Part shown: one piece after another, positions 9,247 to 17,887 of the stretch
Layout of the letters: the number at the start of each line of letters is the position of its first letter
Position numbering within the stretch: the stretch's first letter is position 1
DNA from: an uncultured Ezakiella sp.
Lineage (GTDB): Bacteria > Bacillota > Clostridia > Tissierellales > Peptoniphilaceae
DNA: 64,000 bases
Direction: 5' to 3'
Assembly: GCF_943913045.1 (NCBI RefSeq)
Contig: NZ_CALTVH010000006.1
Location: 1 to 64,000 of the forward strand
The notes under the pieces: generated by a model
Databases searched by the model: none
Seen by the model: the letters and a program-made list of their open reading frames with translations, nothing else
What the model was told of the DNA's origin: nothing
Translations under genes and position numbers: made by a program

Positions 9247-10908
9247 TTATAGTGGAATTTCCTTGACCATTATTGCTGGTTTGTATTTGACTCCAATCAA
9301 GATTTTTTTATTGTATAGGTCAAAGTATTCAAAGCGGAAGTCCTTGACCAGAGTCTTGGTTGGGCTATTCATATCAAGATCAAAGAGCTGGCGAATGTCT
9401 GCCCTGTCCAAAAGTTCGTGGTAGACTGGCAAGGGAAGAGGCTGTGGCTTTAAAAAGATTGGTGGATTTTTGCGGTTGTTGGAAATAAAATCCAGCCTCA
9501 AGAGCTCTTTGATATATTTTATATCTGGCCTGTCGGACAAGAATTCATAAAAATATTCATAGAGAGAGTCGCGGGAGTGACCGATTTCCGTGTAGCCGTT
9601 TTCTTCCCAAAAGACACTCATGGCTTCAAAGAAATCAAAGGGCTTGTAGTCCTTAATTACATATTCAAGGGTGTGGGCAAAATAATCTTCGTTGGAAAAT
9701 TTTTCGACCAGGTCCTCGATTATCTTTATCCTCTTGAGTTCAAGGGCAGAAATATATTTTGTTTCCAAGACTTCGTAGGGCGGGTAGGTCGTAAATTTTA
9801 TCCCGTGGTCGACTGCCTGGGCCTTTATTTTTGATCCGCGGAGGACCTTTAGAAAGCCCAGCTGGAATTTTTCAGCGCCCAGAGAGTAAATATAATTGAA
9901 GGAGTTTTTGAAGGAATCGTAGTCCTCGTAGGGTAGACCTGCGATTTGGTCCACGTGCTGGTGGATATTATTGAAGGACCGAATTTTTTGGACTACGTAT
10001 TTTAACCTGTCCAAGTCGGCCCGCCTTTCTATGGCTTCCAGGGTTTTTGGATTGGACGATTGGACGCCAACTTCAAATTGAAAGAGGCCCTTGGGCAGGG
10101 TGGATAAAAATTCCAAAAAATCATCCGAAATCAGGTGGGCCATAAGCTCCATATGAAAGACCATATCGGTCTTGACATTGTCCCTGATAAAGGTCATCAT
10201 GTCTATGCTCTCACGCTCGTTGGCGTTAAAGGTCCTGTCGACCAGTTTTACGATTTTGGCGCCCGAGTCCATGATATAGAGTAAGTCCGACTTGATACGG
10301 TCGCCGGAAAAATATCTGACCCCCTTGATGGTCGAGGACATGCAAAAAGTGCACTTGAAGGGACAGCCACGGCTCATCTCGTAGTAGATGATTTTTCCTG
10401 GCGGGCACTTGATATTGACGAAGGGGCTGGGAATTATATCCAGGTCTTTTATTAGCGGCCTGGGAGGATTGTGGATAATTTCTTCATCTTTCCTATAAGA
10501 AATTCCCAAAACATTTTTTAAGTCCCCATTACTTTCCAAGGCTCTTAGCAAATCGGGCACAGTGAGCTCGCCCTCGTCCCTGATTATAATATCCAGGCCG
10601 GGGTTTTCTTTAAAGTGGGTTTCAATTTCGAAATTGGATTCGATCCCGCCCCAGACGATGGTGGCGTCTGTCACTTGTGATAAATCAGATGTGAGCTTTG
10701 AAATGTAATCGATATTCCATATGTAGGTGGAAAATAAAATCACCTGGGCCTTTCTCTTTAAAATTTTCCCGTAGACATAATTTAGATTTTGATTTATATT
10801 AAATTCTAGTTTTTCCACATCAAAATTCCCGCACATGCCGTAGATATAATCAACAGCCAGGGCGGTGTGGATGTATTTTGAATTGACTCCAACTAAAAGT
10901 ACTTTCAT
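9247..10908 (-). CDS. B12-binding domain radical SAM protein, DUF4080 C-terminus
   Basis: A 553-aa protein with an N-terminal cobalamin-binding-like Rossmann domain (MKVLLVGVNSKYIHTALA, IVWGGIESNF, about 1-145). The radical SAM barrel has the cluster motif CPFKCTFC (about 179-186) and EVGVQS. The C-terminal DUF4080 domain ends near KPAIMVKEIPL. It lacks the B12 DxHxxG motif, as many family members do. The family includes methyltransferases and other radical enzymes, and the substrate is unknown. AAAGGTGAT precedes the ATG. A tandem repeat lies in its leader. The convergent terminator with the helicase gene closes it. Confidence 0.9.
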   Translation of the reverse strand: MKVLLVGVNSKYIHTALAVDYIYGMCGNFDVEKLEFNINQNLNYVYGKILKRKAQVILFSTYIWNIDYISKLTSDLSQVTDATIVWGGIESNFEIETHFKENPGLDIIIRDEGELTVPDLLRALESNGDLKNVLGISYRKDEEIIHNPPRPLIKDLDIIPSPFVNIKCPPGKIIYYEMSRGCPFKCTFCMSSTIKGVRYFSGDRIKSDLLYIMDSGAKIVKLVDRTFNANERESIDMMTFIRDNVKTDMVFHMELMAHLISDDFLEFLSTLPKGLFQFEVGVQSSNPKTLEAIERRADLDRLKYVVQKIRSFNNIHQHVDQIAGLPYEDYDSFKNSFNYIYSLGAEKFQLGFLKVLRGSKIKAQAVDHGIKFTTYPPYEVLETKYISALELKRIKIIEDLVEKFSNEDYFAHTLEYVIKDYKPFDFFEAMSVFWEENGYTEIGHSRDSLYEYFYEFLSDRPDIKYIKELLRLDFISNNRKNPPIFLKPQPLPLPVYHELLDRADIRQLFDLDMNSPTKTLVKDFRFEYFDLYNKKILIGVKYKPAIMVKEIPL

Positions 10909-10933
10909 GTAATCACCTTTATATATGTTTTTA

Positions 10934-11062
10934 AAAATAAAAATAAAATGCTTTTTAAAATTCAGAAGTGAACGGCCAAGCGATAATAAAAATAAAATGC
11001 TTTTTAAAATTCAGAAGTGAACGGCCGACCAATAATAAAAATAAAAAGCCATTTTAAAATTA
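10934..11062. repeat. 49-bp tandem direct repeat, about 2.6 copies
   Basis: Copies run 10934-10982, 10983-11031 and a partial 11032-11062. The unit contains AATAAAATGCTTTTTAAAA followed by TTCAGAAGTGAACGGCC. Copies 1 and 2 differ at only a few bases. The array lies between the GNAT gene stop and the radical SAM gene start, and is transcribed in the minus direction if those genes are co-transcribed. There are no unique spacers, so it is not CRISPR. Confidence 0.85.
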
Positions 11063-11083
11063 TCTTAAAAATTCAAAGACAAT

Positions 11084-11611
11084 TTATTTATCATTTATTA
11101 TAGCGTGGATGATGACGTCGTGAAATTCCCCGTCTTTATAATAATAGTCTCTAAGGACCCCCTCCACTTCCATGCCGGCCTTGTCCATGACCCGACCGCT
11201 GGCGATATTATCTGCCAGGTGCCTGCCCTCGACCCGGTGGATATCATATTCATCGAAGAGATATTTGATAAAGGCCACAAGGCTCTCGCTGGCATAGCCA
11301 CGATTTTGATAGGCGGGTGAAATTATATAGCCGACCTCGGATCTTTGACCGGCTCCGTCTTCTGTCCGGTCGATATTGGCGTGTATGGTCCCAATCATTT
11401 TCTTATCGGCCTTGTGGACTATGGCAAAGAGAGGTCTGTCATCAGATTTTTCAATCATATTTTGTATAACGCTAAGGGTCTCCTCAATCCTAGTGTGTGG
11501 AGCCCAGGACCCATAGAGGGCGAGCTTGGGATCGGAAGCGTACTCAAACATATCTCTGGCATCAAAATAAGATATGGGCCGGAGGATCAAATTTTCTGTT
11601 TCGATTTTCAT
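11084..11611 (-). CDS. GNAT family N-acetyltransferase, RimJ/RimL-like
   Basis: A 175-aa protein with the acetyl-CoA-binding segment of GNAT enzymes (YQNRGYASESLVAFIKYLF, about 98-116) after the strand VGYIISPAY, and the RimJ/L-type ending GMEVEGVLRDYYYKDGEFHDVIIHAI. The N-terminal TENLILRPISYFDARDMFEYASDP is typical of ribosomal-protein or small-molecule acetyltransferases. Its ATG overlaps the stop of the upstream OGG1-like gene by four bases, so the two are coupled. The acceptor substrate cannot be read from sequence. Confidence 0.92.
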   Translation of the reverse strand: MKIETENLILRPISYFDARDMFEYASDPKLALYGSWAPHTRIEETLSVIQNMIEKSDDRPLFAIVHKADKKMIGTIHANIDRTEDGAGQRSEVGYIISPAYQNRGYASESLVAFIKYLFDEYDIHRVEGRHLADNIASGRVMDKAGMEVEGVLRDYYYKDGEFHDVIIHAIINDK

Positions 11612-12447
11612 TTGCCAGCCGTCCTGATGTGATAAAAATAAAGCTGCTGGGCGAGTCCTGCCAAATTGCCGTAGGCCTTGGTCCCTGCGTCAGCCATCTT
11701 GACTCGATTTTTTTCCTGGTAGAAGCGTTCAAGGAAAACTTTTTCCATCCAGGTGTCCAGTGGAAAGACGTCTCGCTTGCCCATGCCAAAGAGCAAAATG
11801 CAGTCGGCAACCTTTGGGCCAACGCCCGATAGGGTCAAGAGTTCTGTGTGGGCAGACCTGGTGTCAAGCTTAATGGTTTGGGCTAAAAAATCGGGATTGG
11901 CCGTTAAAAACTCAGCTGTGTTCTTGATGTACTTGTCCCTGTAGCCGGCCCCCATTTCACGCAGATCTTCGACAGACAATTTATTAATCTGGTCAGCCCT
12001 TGGGAAGGAATAATAGTCGCCAAAGCTGTCTGACATTTTGTCACCAACGGATTCTCTTAAGGAATTTATAATTTTTTTGATCCGCTTGATATTGTTGTTT
12101 TGACTGATAATAAAAGAAAAAACAATCTCTTCCAAGTCTTGGTTCAAAAGCCTAATGCCGTCTGAATATTCCAGGACGTCACTGGGAAAACCCATGTCTT
12201 CCAAGAGCTGAAAATCTCTCTCGTAATCGTAGTCGTAGTCTAGGTAATGCAAAAAAATAGCCGGATCGTGGTCGGTCTTTATTATAAGCGTATCCCCGTC
12301 CTCTTCCAGATAGGCCCGCTTGTTTAAAGTTTGAATTATAAATCCATTTTCATGTGGATAGTACATAAAGACCTGGCCGCTTTCCATAATATCATAGAGA
12401 TTAAAGTGCTTTGGCAATTTATATTTATAAGTTTTTAAGTCTTTCAT
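11608..12447 (-). CDS. OGG1-like 8-oxoguanine DNA glycosylase/AP lyase
   Basis: A 279-aa protein. The N-terminal part matches the OGG_N beta domain (FNLYDIMESGQVFMYYPHENGF). The HhH-GPD part contains LSGVGPKVADC and then FPLDTWMEK; the Lys of GPKVAD and the Asp of PLDTW correspond to the catalytic Lys and Asp of OGG1. A QNNNIKRIKKII helix, typical of this family, precedes them. The enzyme should excise oxidised guanine from DNA. It is the first gene of a two-gene operon with GNAT, and its promoter TTGCAG-17-TATAAT lies at 12527-12555. Confidence 0.93.
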   Translation of the reverse strand: MKDLKTYKYKLPKHFNLYDIMESGQVFMYYPHENGFIIQTLNKRAYLEEDGDTLIIKTDHDPAIFLHYLDYDYDYERDFQLLEDMGFPSDVLEYSDGIRLLNQDLEEIVFSFIISQNNNIKRIKKIINSLRESVGDKMSDSFGDYYSFPRADQINKLSVEDLREMGAGYRDKYIKNTAEFLTANPDFLAQTIKLDTRSAHTELLTLSGVGPKVADCILLFGMGKRDVFPLDTWMEKVFLERFYQEKNRVKMADAGTKAYGNLAGLAQQLYFYHIRTAGK

Positions 12448-12526
12448 CTTATTCGCTCCCTTAAAAAATCTAAGTCCACTCGTCTAAGCATTTTTAAAAA
12501 TCAAATTGTGGACCTTAACTCTTTTA

Positions 12527-12555
12527 ATTATATCAAAGAGGGCGGTCTTCTGCAA
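12527..12555 (-). promoter_or_regulatory. Sigma-A promoter of the OGG1-GNAT operon
   Basis: On the minus strand TTGCAG (12555-12550), a 17-base spacer and TATAAT (12532-12527), about 80 bases upstream of the ATG. Confidence 0.65.
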
Positions 12556-12615
12556 TTAAAAAATAAAAAACATCCATAGACTTGAAGATTTGGGGTGTTT
12601 TTATAAGGGCCTTTG

Positions 12616-12624
12616 TGGTATAAT
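12616..12624 (+). promoter_or_regulatory. Extended -10 promoter of the DHHW-murI-ecf-truA operon
   Basis: TGGTATAAT gives an extended -10 (TG at 12616-12617, TATAAT 12619-12624). No good -35 is seen, which an extended -10 can tolerate. The ATG is 24 bases downstream. Confidence 0.55.
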
Positions 12625-12647
12625 GGGTATTAATTGTGGGAGGGATT

Positions 12648-13781
12648 ATGAAGCGACTTAAAAGATTTTATATTTTAATATTTATTCTTATAATTTTCTC
12701 TGCAAGTATCATTATACACTTTACAGAATGGGGATACTTGTCTTTTGACAATAGAATGAGAATCAGAAAGCCAGAGGCCTATAATCTGGAATATTTTAAG
12801 ACCTTTAACGCAGATAATTTTGAATCCATGCTCAAGGATTATTATTTGCGTGATTATATGGTTTTTGCTGGAGCTTTTTTTGACAAATATATTTATAGGC
12901 GGCCTTTTGTAAACAATGTTCAGGTAAAATCGCCTAATATTTTTGATGTGGAAGGGGCACCTGCTTACTCCATGAGCCCAGAGGATGCAGAAAAAAATAT
13001 AATAGATTCTGCAGAAAAATTGGCGGAAATCAGTGATAAAATGCGGGCAAATGGTGGCGATCTACTGATAATTCCCGTGCCTAAAATTTCGGCATTTTAT
13101 CAGTATCCGTCTTATATTTTGAATCCAGAGCCTATTGACAAGGCTGCAGCTGAGCTAATGTTTAGGGAATTTGATAAACATAATCTGTCCTATGTGGATT
13201 TGAGAAAAGTTTTGGCCTATGAAGATTATTATAAGACTGACCACCATATGTCAAAGGCGGGCTCAGACAAGCTGATTGAAATTATCGACCAGCATTTAAA
13301 AGAAAATGGTAAGGCCTTAAAGGACGCGCGAATTGATGTAGATGTTCACGAGTTCAAAGGATCTAGGTCCAAGCGGGCTGCCTATCTAACAGGGACAGAC
13401 GATATTTTTGAGCCAATTTATTACACAGATTTTGAGCGGTCAGGCGATGGCCACGAGGATATAAATAATTTTAAGGAAAAGATCGACTATCCATCCTATA
13501 TGTATGGGGACAATAAGTACACCTGCATTGAGACGGACACGTCAGAGGGAGCTGACCTGATAATATACGGCGACTCCTATACCAATATTGTGGAGGCCTT
13601 TATATGGCCGCGGGTAAAACGCATGAGGTCCTACGACTTTAGACCCGATTTAAGAGCGGCTGATGAAAAGCGGCCACAGTGTTTTTACGACACAGATTTG
13701 CTGGTTTTAATAGCAGATGAGACCAGCTTTAGACTTGAAAGGGGGTATATTTTTTACTCCGATGAAGATTTTGATAATTGA
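12648..13781 (+). CDS. DHHW family (AlgX/SGNH-like) exported protein
   Basis: A 377-aa protein. The ATG at 12648 follows GGGAGGG, a better start than the upstream GTG. One N-terminal membrane anchor (about residues 5-25) is followed by an extracytoplasmic domain with YYKTDHHMS (about 190-198), the motif that names the DHHW family, and YGDSYTN (about 295), an SGNH-type serine segment. Such proteins act with MBOAT acyltransferases in O-acylation of envelope glycans. No MBOAT gene adjoins it; one without an adjacent DHHW partner lies at 46080-47429, which may be its mate (inference). It overlaps the next gene by 20 bases. Confidence 0.85.
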   Translation: MKRLKRFYILIFILIIFSASIIIHFTEWGYLSFDNRMRIRKPEAYNLEYFKTFNADNFESMLKDYYLRDYMVFAGAFFDKYIYRRPFVNNVQVKSPNIFDVEGAPAYSMSPEDAEKNIIDSAEKLAEISDKMRANGGDLLIIPVPKISAFYQYPSYILNPEPIDKAAAELMFREFDKHNLSYVDLRKVLAYEDYYKTDHHMSKAGSDKLIEIIDQHLKENGKALKDARIDVDVHEFKGSRSKRAAYLTGTDDIFEPIYYTDFERSGDGHEDINNFKEKIDYPSYMYGDNKYTCIETDTSEGADLIIYGDSYTNIVEAFIWPRVKRMRSYDFRPDLRAADEKRPQCFYDTDLLVLIADETSFRLERGYIFYSDEDFDN

Positions 13782-14412
13782 TTCTGGCAGCGGCGGCAAA
13801 GTTGTGGAGAGGTATCTCAAGTCTTGGAACAAGGATCTCGACATAATCTACGACTGTGACATAGAAAATATGCCCTATGGCGCCAAGTCCAGAGAAGAAA
13901 TTTTGAGATTAACCAAAAATATAACAGACAAGCACGAGGGCGAGTACGATATACTTGTGCCCGCATGCAACACCATGTCTGCCGCCCTGATAGAAGGCGG
14001 CAGATTAAACCGGAGGACGGTGGATATTATTACTCCCACCATCCACGAGCTTAAGAGGCAAAACTTAAGAAATTTAGCAATTATTTCGACCGAGTACACG
14101 CACAATTCCAAACTTTACTTGCGTGCACTCAGAATACCGAGCCGCAGCTCAAAGACCCTGGCCAAGCTCATTGAAGATGGAATCGACGATAACGAACTCG
14201 CCATCAGAAATGAAGTCAAAAGACTCCTGCAGCCAATGGTACAGCGTGGCATCGAACGCGTGGTCTTAGGGTGTACACACTATGAGCTAATTGATTATAT
14301 AATCAGGGACATTTACCCCCATTTGGAACTATTGTATCCGGGTAAATACCAAGCCAAGCAAGTCTTACGCCTAGTAGACCTTTTGGAGGAAGAAGAAAAA
14401 TGCAGAATGTAA
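13762..14412 (+). CDS. Aspartate/glutamate racemase family protein, MurI-like, short
   Basis: A 216-aa protein starting at MKILIIDSGSGG, which aligns with the FDSGVGG start of glutamate racemases; the ATG at 13717 would add 15 residues without family match. Both catalytic cysteines are present: ACNTMSAA (about 71) and GCTHYELI (about 171). MPYGAKSREEI matches the substrate region. It should convert L-Glu to D-Glu for peptidoglycan, but it is about 45 residues shorter than typical MurI, mainly in the middle and at the C terminus. A recognisable ribosome site is distant (AGGGGG 16 bases upstream), so expression may rely on coupling to the overlapping DHHW gene. It overlaps ecfA by 13 bases. Confidence 0.8.
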   Translation: MKILIIDSGSGGKVVERYLKSWNKDLDIIYDCDIENMPYGAKSREEILRLTKNITDKHEGEYDILVPACNTMSAALIEGGRLNRRTVDIITPTIHELKRQNLRNLAIISTEYTHNSKLYLRALRIPSRSSKTLAKLIEDGIDDNELAIRNEVKRLLQPMVQRGIERVVLGCTHYELIDYIIRDIYPHLELLYPGKYQAKQVLRLVDLLEEEEKCRM

Positions 14413-16148
14413 TAGAAATTAAAGACGTAAGTTTTTCTTACAAGTCAAATATTTCTGGCGAAAACGTAAAAGCTATTGATGGGGTCAGCCTTGACGTCAA
14501 AGAAGGAGAATTCGTTTGCATCTTGGGTGCAAATGGATCGGGCAAGTCTACCCTTGCAAAGCTTATTAACGCTCAGCTTACTCCCCAAGAAGGGGAGATT
14601 AGGGTTGAAGGCATGTCCACAACTGATGAAGATAAAATTTGGGAAATCAGAAGAGAATGCGGCATGGTCTTTCAAAATCCCGACAACCAAATCGTAACGA
14701 CAATTGTAGAAGAGGACGTGGCCTTTGGTCCAGAAAACCTTGGCCTCCCATCAGAAGAAATCAGAAAGCGTGTGGATATGGCCCTTGACATAGTTGGCAT
14801 GACCAAATTTAAAGACCATAGTCCAACTCTTTTATCTGGCGGTCAAAAGCAAAGGGTGGCCATAGCAGGCATCCTTGCTTTGATGCCAGACATAATTATC
14901 TTTGACGAGCCTACAGCCATGCTCGACCCAGGCGGTCGCAAGGATGTCTTGGATACGATTTTAAAACTCAATAGGGAAGAAGATAAAACAATTCTTTTAA
15001 TCACCCACTTTATGGAAGAAGCGATTTACGCAGACAGGATTTTTATTTTTGAAGACGGAAAGATCGCAGAAGTGGGCACGCCAAAGGAAATTTTTAAGGA
15101 TCCAAAAAAGGTCAGATCTTATGGATTGGATGCGCCTTTTGCTCCAGAGATGGAATATCTTTTGGCCGACAAAGCCTTGGGCTGTGACAGCTTGGAACTC
15201 CATGAGTATACGGACTGTACCATTGCAAAACTTCAAGCATTAAATGTTCCCAAGAGTCAAGCGCCTGAAGAAGAAAATGCTCAGCCAGTTGAGCCTGTCG
15301 ATGAAAACGATGCAATTGTAATAAAAAATCTATCACACGTTTACAGTCCAGGTACGCCCTTTGAATTTAAGGCTTTGGATGGTATCAGCATGTCTATAAA
15401 GAAAGGCGATTTCGTTGGCGTAATCGGCCACACGGGATCGGGCAAGTCCACTTTTATCCAACACTTAAACGCCCTCATGTTTCCAACTGAGGGAGAAATT
15501 TACGTAGAAGGGGAAAAGATTTCCAAGGAAATGGATTTAATTAAGCTCCGCCAAAAGGTGGGAATGGTCTTCCAATATCCTGAGCACCAACTCTTTGAAG
15601 AAACTTGTTTTAAAGATGTGGCCTTTGGCCCGAAAAATTTAGGCCTAGATGATGGAGAAATTGAAAAACGTGTCAAGGAATCCCTTGAAGCCGTTGGCCT
15701 AGACTACGAATGGGTCAAGGACAGGAGTCCCTTTGATTTATCGGGCGGACAAAAACGCCGGGTAGCCATTGCGGGTGTCCTTGCCATGAAGCCATCGTAT
15801 TTGATCCTTGACGAGCCAACAGCTGGACTGGACCCAATGGGCAGGGATGAAATCATTGACGAAATAAAAGAAATTGCAGACAGGGAAGGCCTGACTGTAA
15901 TCTATGTAACTCACTCCATGGATGACATCGCTGCTATTGCAGACAAAATCCTGGTTCTTGAACACGGGAAATTAAAATACTATACAATACCTGAACGTGT
16001 CTTTGCAAATGAAGAAGACCTGGTTGAAATTGGTCTGGACCTACCAAGCGTTGTGACTTATCGAAACGCTCTTTGCCGGGCAGGCTATGGCATGGGGCAG
16101 GTACTTGTGCCTGAAGAGGCCGCAGCATATTTGAAGGAGATACTATAA
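14400..16148 (+). CDS. ecfA: Energy-coupling factor ATPase, EcfA1 and EcfA2 fused
   Basis: A 582-aa protein with two complete ABC ATPase domains. Domain 1 (about 1-280) has GANGSGKST (Lys 49), LLSGGQKQRV and IIIFDEPTAMLDP. Domain 2 (about 300-582) has GHTGSGKST (Lys about 349), LSGGQKRRV and LILDEPTAGLDP. A Pro/Glu-rich linker (SQAPEEENAQPVEPVDEND) joins them. In most Bacillota these are separate genes upstream of ecfT and truA, as here; the fusion is the unusual part. It powers vitamin or micronutrient uptake with EcfT and exchangeable S-components, one of which may be encoded at 35466-35993. The stop codon touches the ecfT start. Confidence 0.93.
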   Translation: MQNVIEIKDVSFSYKSNISGENVKAIDGVSLDVKEGEFVCILGANGSGKSTLAKLINAQLTPQEGEIRVEGMSTTDEDKIWEIRRECGMVFQNPDNQIVTTIVEEDVAFGPENLGLPSEEIRKRVDMALDIVGMTKFKDHSPTLLSGGQKQRVAIAGILALMPDIIIFDEPTAMLDPGGRKDVLDTILKLNREEDKTILLITHFMEEAIYADRIFIFEDGKIAEVGTPKEIFKDPKKVRSYGLDAPFAPEMEYLLADKALGCDSLELHEYTDCTIAKLQALNVPKSQAPEEENAQPVEPVDENDAIVIKNLSHVYSPGTPFEFKALDGISMSIKKGDFVGVIGHTGSGKSTFIQHLNALMFPTEGEIYVEGEKISKEMDLIKLRQKVGMVFQYPEHQLFEETCFKDVAFGPKNLGLDDGEIEKRVKESLEAVGLDYEWVKDRSPFDLSGGQKRRVAIAGVLAMKPSYLILDEPTAGLDPMGRDEIIDEIKEIADREGLTVIYVTHSMDDIAAIADKILVLEHGKLKYYTIPERVFANEEDLVEIGLDLPSVVTYRNALCRAGYGMGQVLVPEEAAAYLKEIL

Positions 16149-16951
16149 TGAAAGATTTAACTATCGGTCAATATTTTCCTGGTGATAGCGTAATTCATAG
16201 GCTGGACCCCAGGACCAAAATCACCCTCTCCTTTATGTATATCATGGTTTTGTTTTTTGTAAAAACCTTTTCGGCCTACGCCATGGCCCTGATTTATTTG
16301 TATACGGTAATGAAAATTGCAGATATACCTTTCTCAATGTTATTTAAGGGAATCAAGTCATTAATCTTTATTATCGTTTTGACCCTGGCCTTAAATATAT
16401 TTATGATAGAAGGGGAAACCCTCTTTACAATCTTTGGCCTAACCGCCAGCAAGGAGGGCCTCAGGTACGCGATCTTTATGGCCCTTAGACTAATACTCAT
16501 GGTTATGGGATCAGCTGTAATGACCCTAACCACATCGCCAATTCGCTTGACGGATGGTTTGGAAAAAATCATGAAGCCACTTGAAGTTATCAAGGTTCCG
16601 GCCCATGAAATTTCCATGATGATGACCATTGCCCTGAGATTTATTCCGACACTTATGGAAGAAACACAAAAAATTATCAAGGCCCAAAAGGCCCGCGGGG
16701 CAAATTTCGAAGAGGGATCTATTGTTAAAAGAGCCAAGGCTCTAGTGCCAATTTTGATTCCACTCTTTATATCTTCCTTTAGACGGGCAGACGAACTTGC
16801 CAACGCAATGGAAGCAAGGCTATATAGGGGCGGTAATGACAGGACAAAATTAAATCCTCTCAAATACCAAAAGAGGGATTATTTGGCTTACACAATTGTA
16901 ATCTTATATTTTGCAGGCATGATTGCCCTCAACTATACGGGGCTCTACTGA
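16148..16951 (+). CDS. ecfT: Energy-coupling factor transmembrane protein EcfT
   Basis: A 267-aa membrane protein with about six hydrophobic helices. It has the cytoplasmic coupling motifs of EcfT: AQKARGANFEEGS (first ARG-type motif) and AMEARLYRGG (second). It starts one base from the end of the fused ATPase gene and ends on the first base of truA, so the operon is tightly packed. It links the ATPases to S-components. Confidence 0.95.
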   Translation: MKDLTIGQYFPGDSVIHRLDPRTKITLSFMYIMVLFFVKTFSAYAMALIYLYTVMKIADIPFSMLFKGIKSLIFIIVLTLALNIFMIEGETLFTIFGLTASKEGLRYAIFMALRLILMVMGSAVMTLTTSPIRLTDGLEKIMKPLEVIKVPAHEISMMMTIALRFIPTLMEETQKIIKAQKARGANFEEGSIVKRAKALVPILIPLFISSFRRADELANAMEARLYRGGNDRTKLNPLKYQKRDYLAYTIVILYFAGMIALNYTGLY

Positions 16952-17703
16952 TGAGAGTAGCACTCCTAATCGACTACGACGGGACCAATTACAACGGCTG
17001 GCAAAGACAGAAAAATGGAATAGGCATTCAGGAGATAATTGAAAATGCCTTGAAGGAAATCACAGGCGAGGAAATTAATTTGCGTGCGGCTGGACGGACT
17101 GATGCAGGTGTCCACGCCAAGGGCCAGGTGGCAGATTTTGATACGTCATCAACCATACCTGGCGACAAATTTCTTTATCCTCTCAACAATATCCTGCCAG
17201 ATGATATAAGGATAATGGCGTCCGCCCAAGTTGCGGACGATTTTTCCGCTCGCTTTGATGCCCTGGAGAAGCACTATCAATACAGGGTTTATTTAGGCGA
17301 GGTTTTGCCAGCAACTGAGGGACGGAATGCGGCTTTATACGACCGCAAAATAAATTTAGAACTCATGAGAGTAGCAGGCGAAATAATGGAAGGCGAACAC
17401 GACTTCAAGGCCTTTGAAGGCCCCTATGCGCAAATGCCAACCTCAGTCCGTAGAGTTAACAAGGTCGACGTAAATGTTCAAGGGAATTTTTTAATCTTCG
17501 ATATCTACGGAGAAGCCTTTTTAAAAAATATGATCCGCATAATGGTCGGGACAATTTTAAAAATTAACGAAGGCAGGCTGAGCCTGGAAGGACTCATGGA
17601 TTTATTTCAAAGACCAGATAGGCAGCAAGCAGGAATAACCATGCCAGCGAAGGGGCTGACGATGATCTCAATATTGTACAACAATCTTGAATTTAGGGTC
17701 TAA
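16951..17703 (+). CDS. truA: tRNA pseudouridine(38-40) synthase TruA
   Basis: A 250-aa protein. The catalytic aspartate lies in GRTDAGVHA (Asp 51). N-terminal YDGTNYNGWQRQ and later FLKNMIRIMVGT are TruA hallmarks. It modifies uridines in the tRNA anticodon arm. The ecfA-ecfT-truA order is a well-known Bacillota arrangement, but the ribosomal genes that usually flank it (rplQ upstream, rplM/rpsI downstream) are absent here. Its last four bases overlap the end of a possible small gene on the other strand. Confidence 0.96.
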   Translation: MRVALLIDYDGTNYNGWQRQKNGIGIQEIIENALKEITGEEINLRAAGRTDAGVHAKGQVADFDTSSTIPGDKFLYPLNNILPDDIRIMASAQVADDFSARFDALEKHYQYRVYLGEVLPATEGRNAALYDRKINLELMRVAGEIMEGEHDFKAFEGPYAQMPTSVRRVNKVDVNVQGNFLIFDIYGEAFLKNMIRIMVGTILKINEGRLSLEGLMDLFQRPDRQQAGITMPAKGLTMISILYNNLEFRV

Positions 17704-17795
17704 TTAGCGAAAAACGCTTGTTTCGAATGGTCGGTCCCTGCGGAGGGCACTAAGCCCACCTCACTCCCTCCCATTCTGTACTGTGCCTTTTTCAT
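17700..17795 (-). CDS. Possible 31-residue small protein gene
   Basis: An ATG (17795-17793) opens a 31-codon frame ending TAG at 17700. The peptide begins MKKAQYRMGGSEVG, continues LVPSAGTDHSK and ends in FFAN. A near-ideal ribosome site, TTTAGGAGG, lies 8 bases upstream inside the repeat CACTGAATTTAGGAGGATAA. The local base composition is richer in G and C than the surroundings. No signal peptide or membrane helix. I do not recognise it. The same leader repeat recurs 88 bases upstream without an open frame behind it. It could be a real small gene or part of a mobile repeat. Confidence 0.45.
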   Translation of the reverse strand: MKKAQYRMGGSEVGLVPSAGTDHSKQAFFAN

Positions 17796-17799
17796 CTAA

Positions 17800-17819
17800 T
17801 TATCCTCCTAAATTCAGTG
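17800..17819 (-). repeat. 20-base direct repeat with ribosome-site sequence, copy 1
   Basis: Minus strand CACTGAATTTAGGAGGATAA, immediately upstream of the 31-codon frame. The second copy, at 17888-17907, is identical. Confidence 0.85.
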
Positions 17820-17853
17820 CCATGTTATGGTTTAATAGAAGGAAAAATATTTT

Positions 17854-17880
17854 AAAGGGCATTTATTATGCTCTTTTTTA
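17854..17880. terminator. Hairpin with T-tracts on both sides
   Basis: AAAGGGCA (17854-17861) pairs with TGCTCTTT (17869-17876), one G-T pair, followed by TTTTT on the plus strand and by an A/T-rich stretch ending in TTTTT on the minus strand. It could end the truA transcript. Confidence 0.55.
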
Positions 17881-17887
17881 TCGCGAT

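Noticed and set aside
10934..11062. Direct repeats that might suggest a CRISPR array
   Set aside because: The 49-bp units are contiguous with no unique spacers, and no cas gene is near.
12566..12602. Hairpin AAAAACATCC/GGGTGTTTTT with T-tract between the OGG1-like and DHHW promoters
   Set aside because: It looks like a terminator but no plus-strand transcript is known to reach it; it overlaps the region upstream of the DHHW promoter and was not scored as a feature.
16294..16863. A 189-codon minus-strand frame
   Set aside because: It lies wholly inside ecfT, has no family match and no ribosome site; ecfT is certain.
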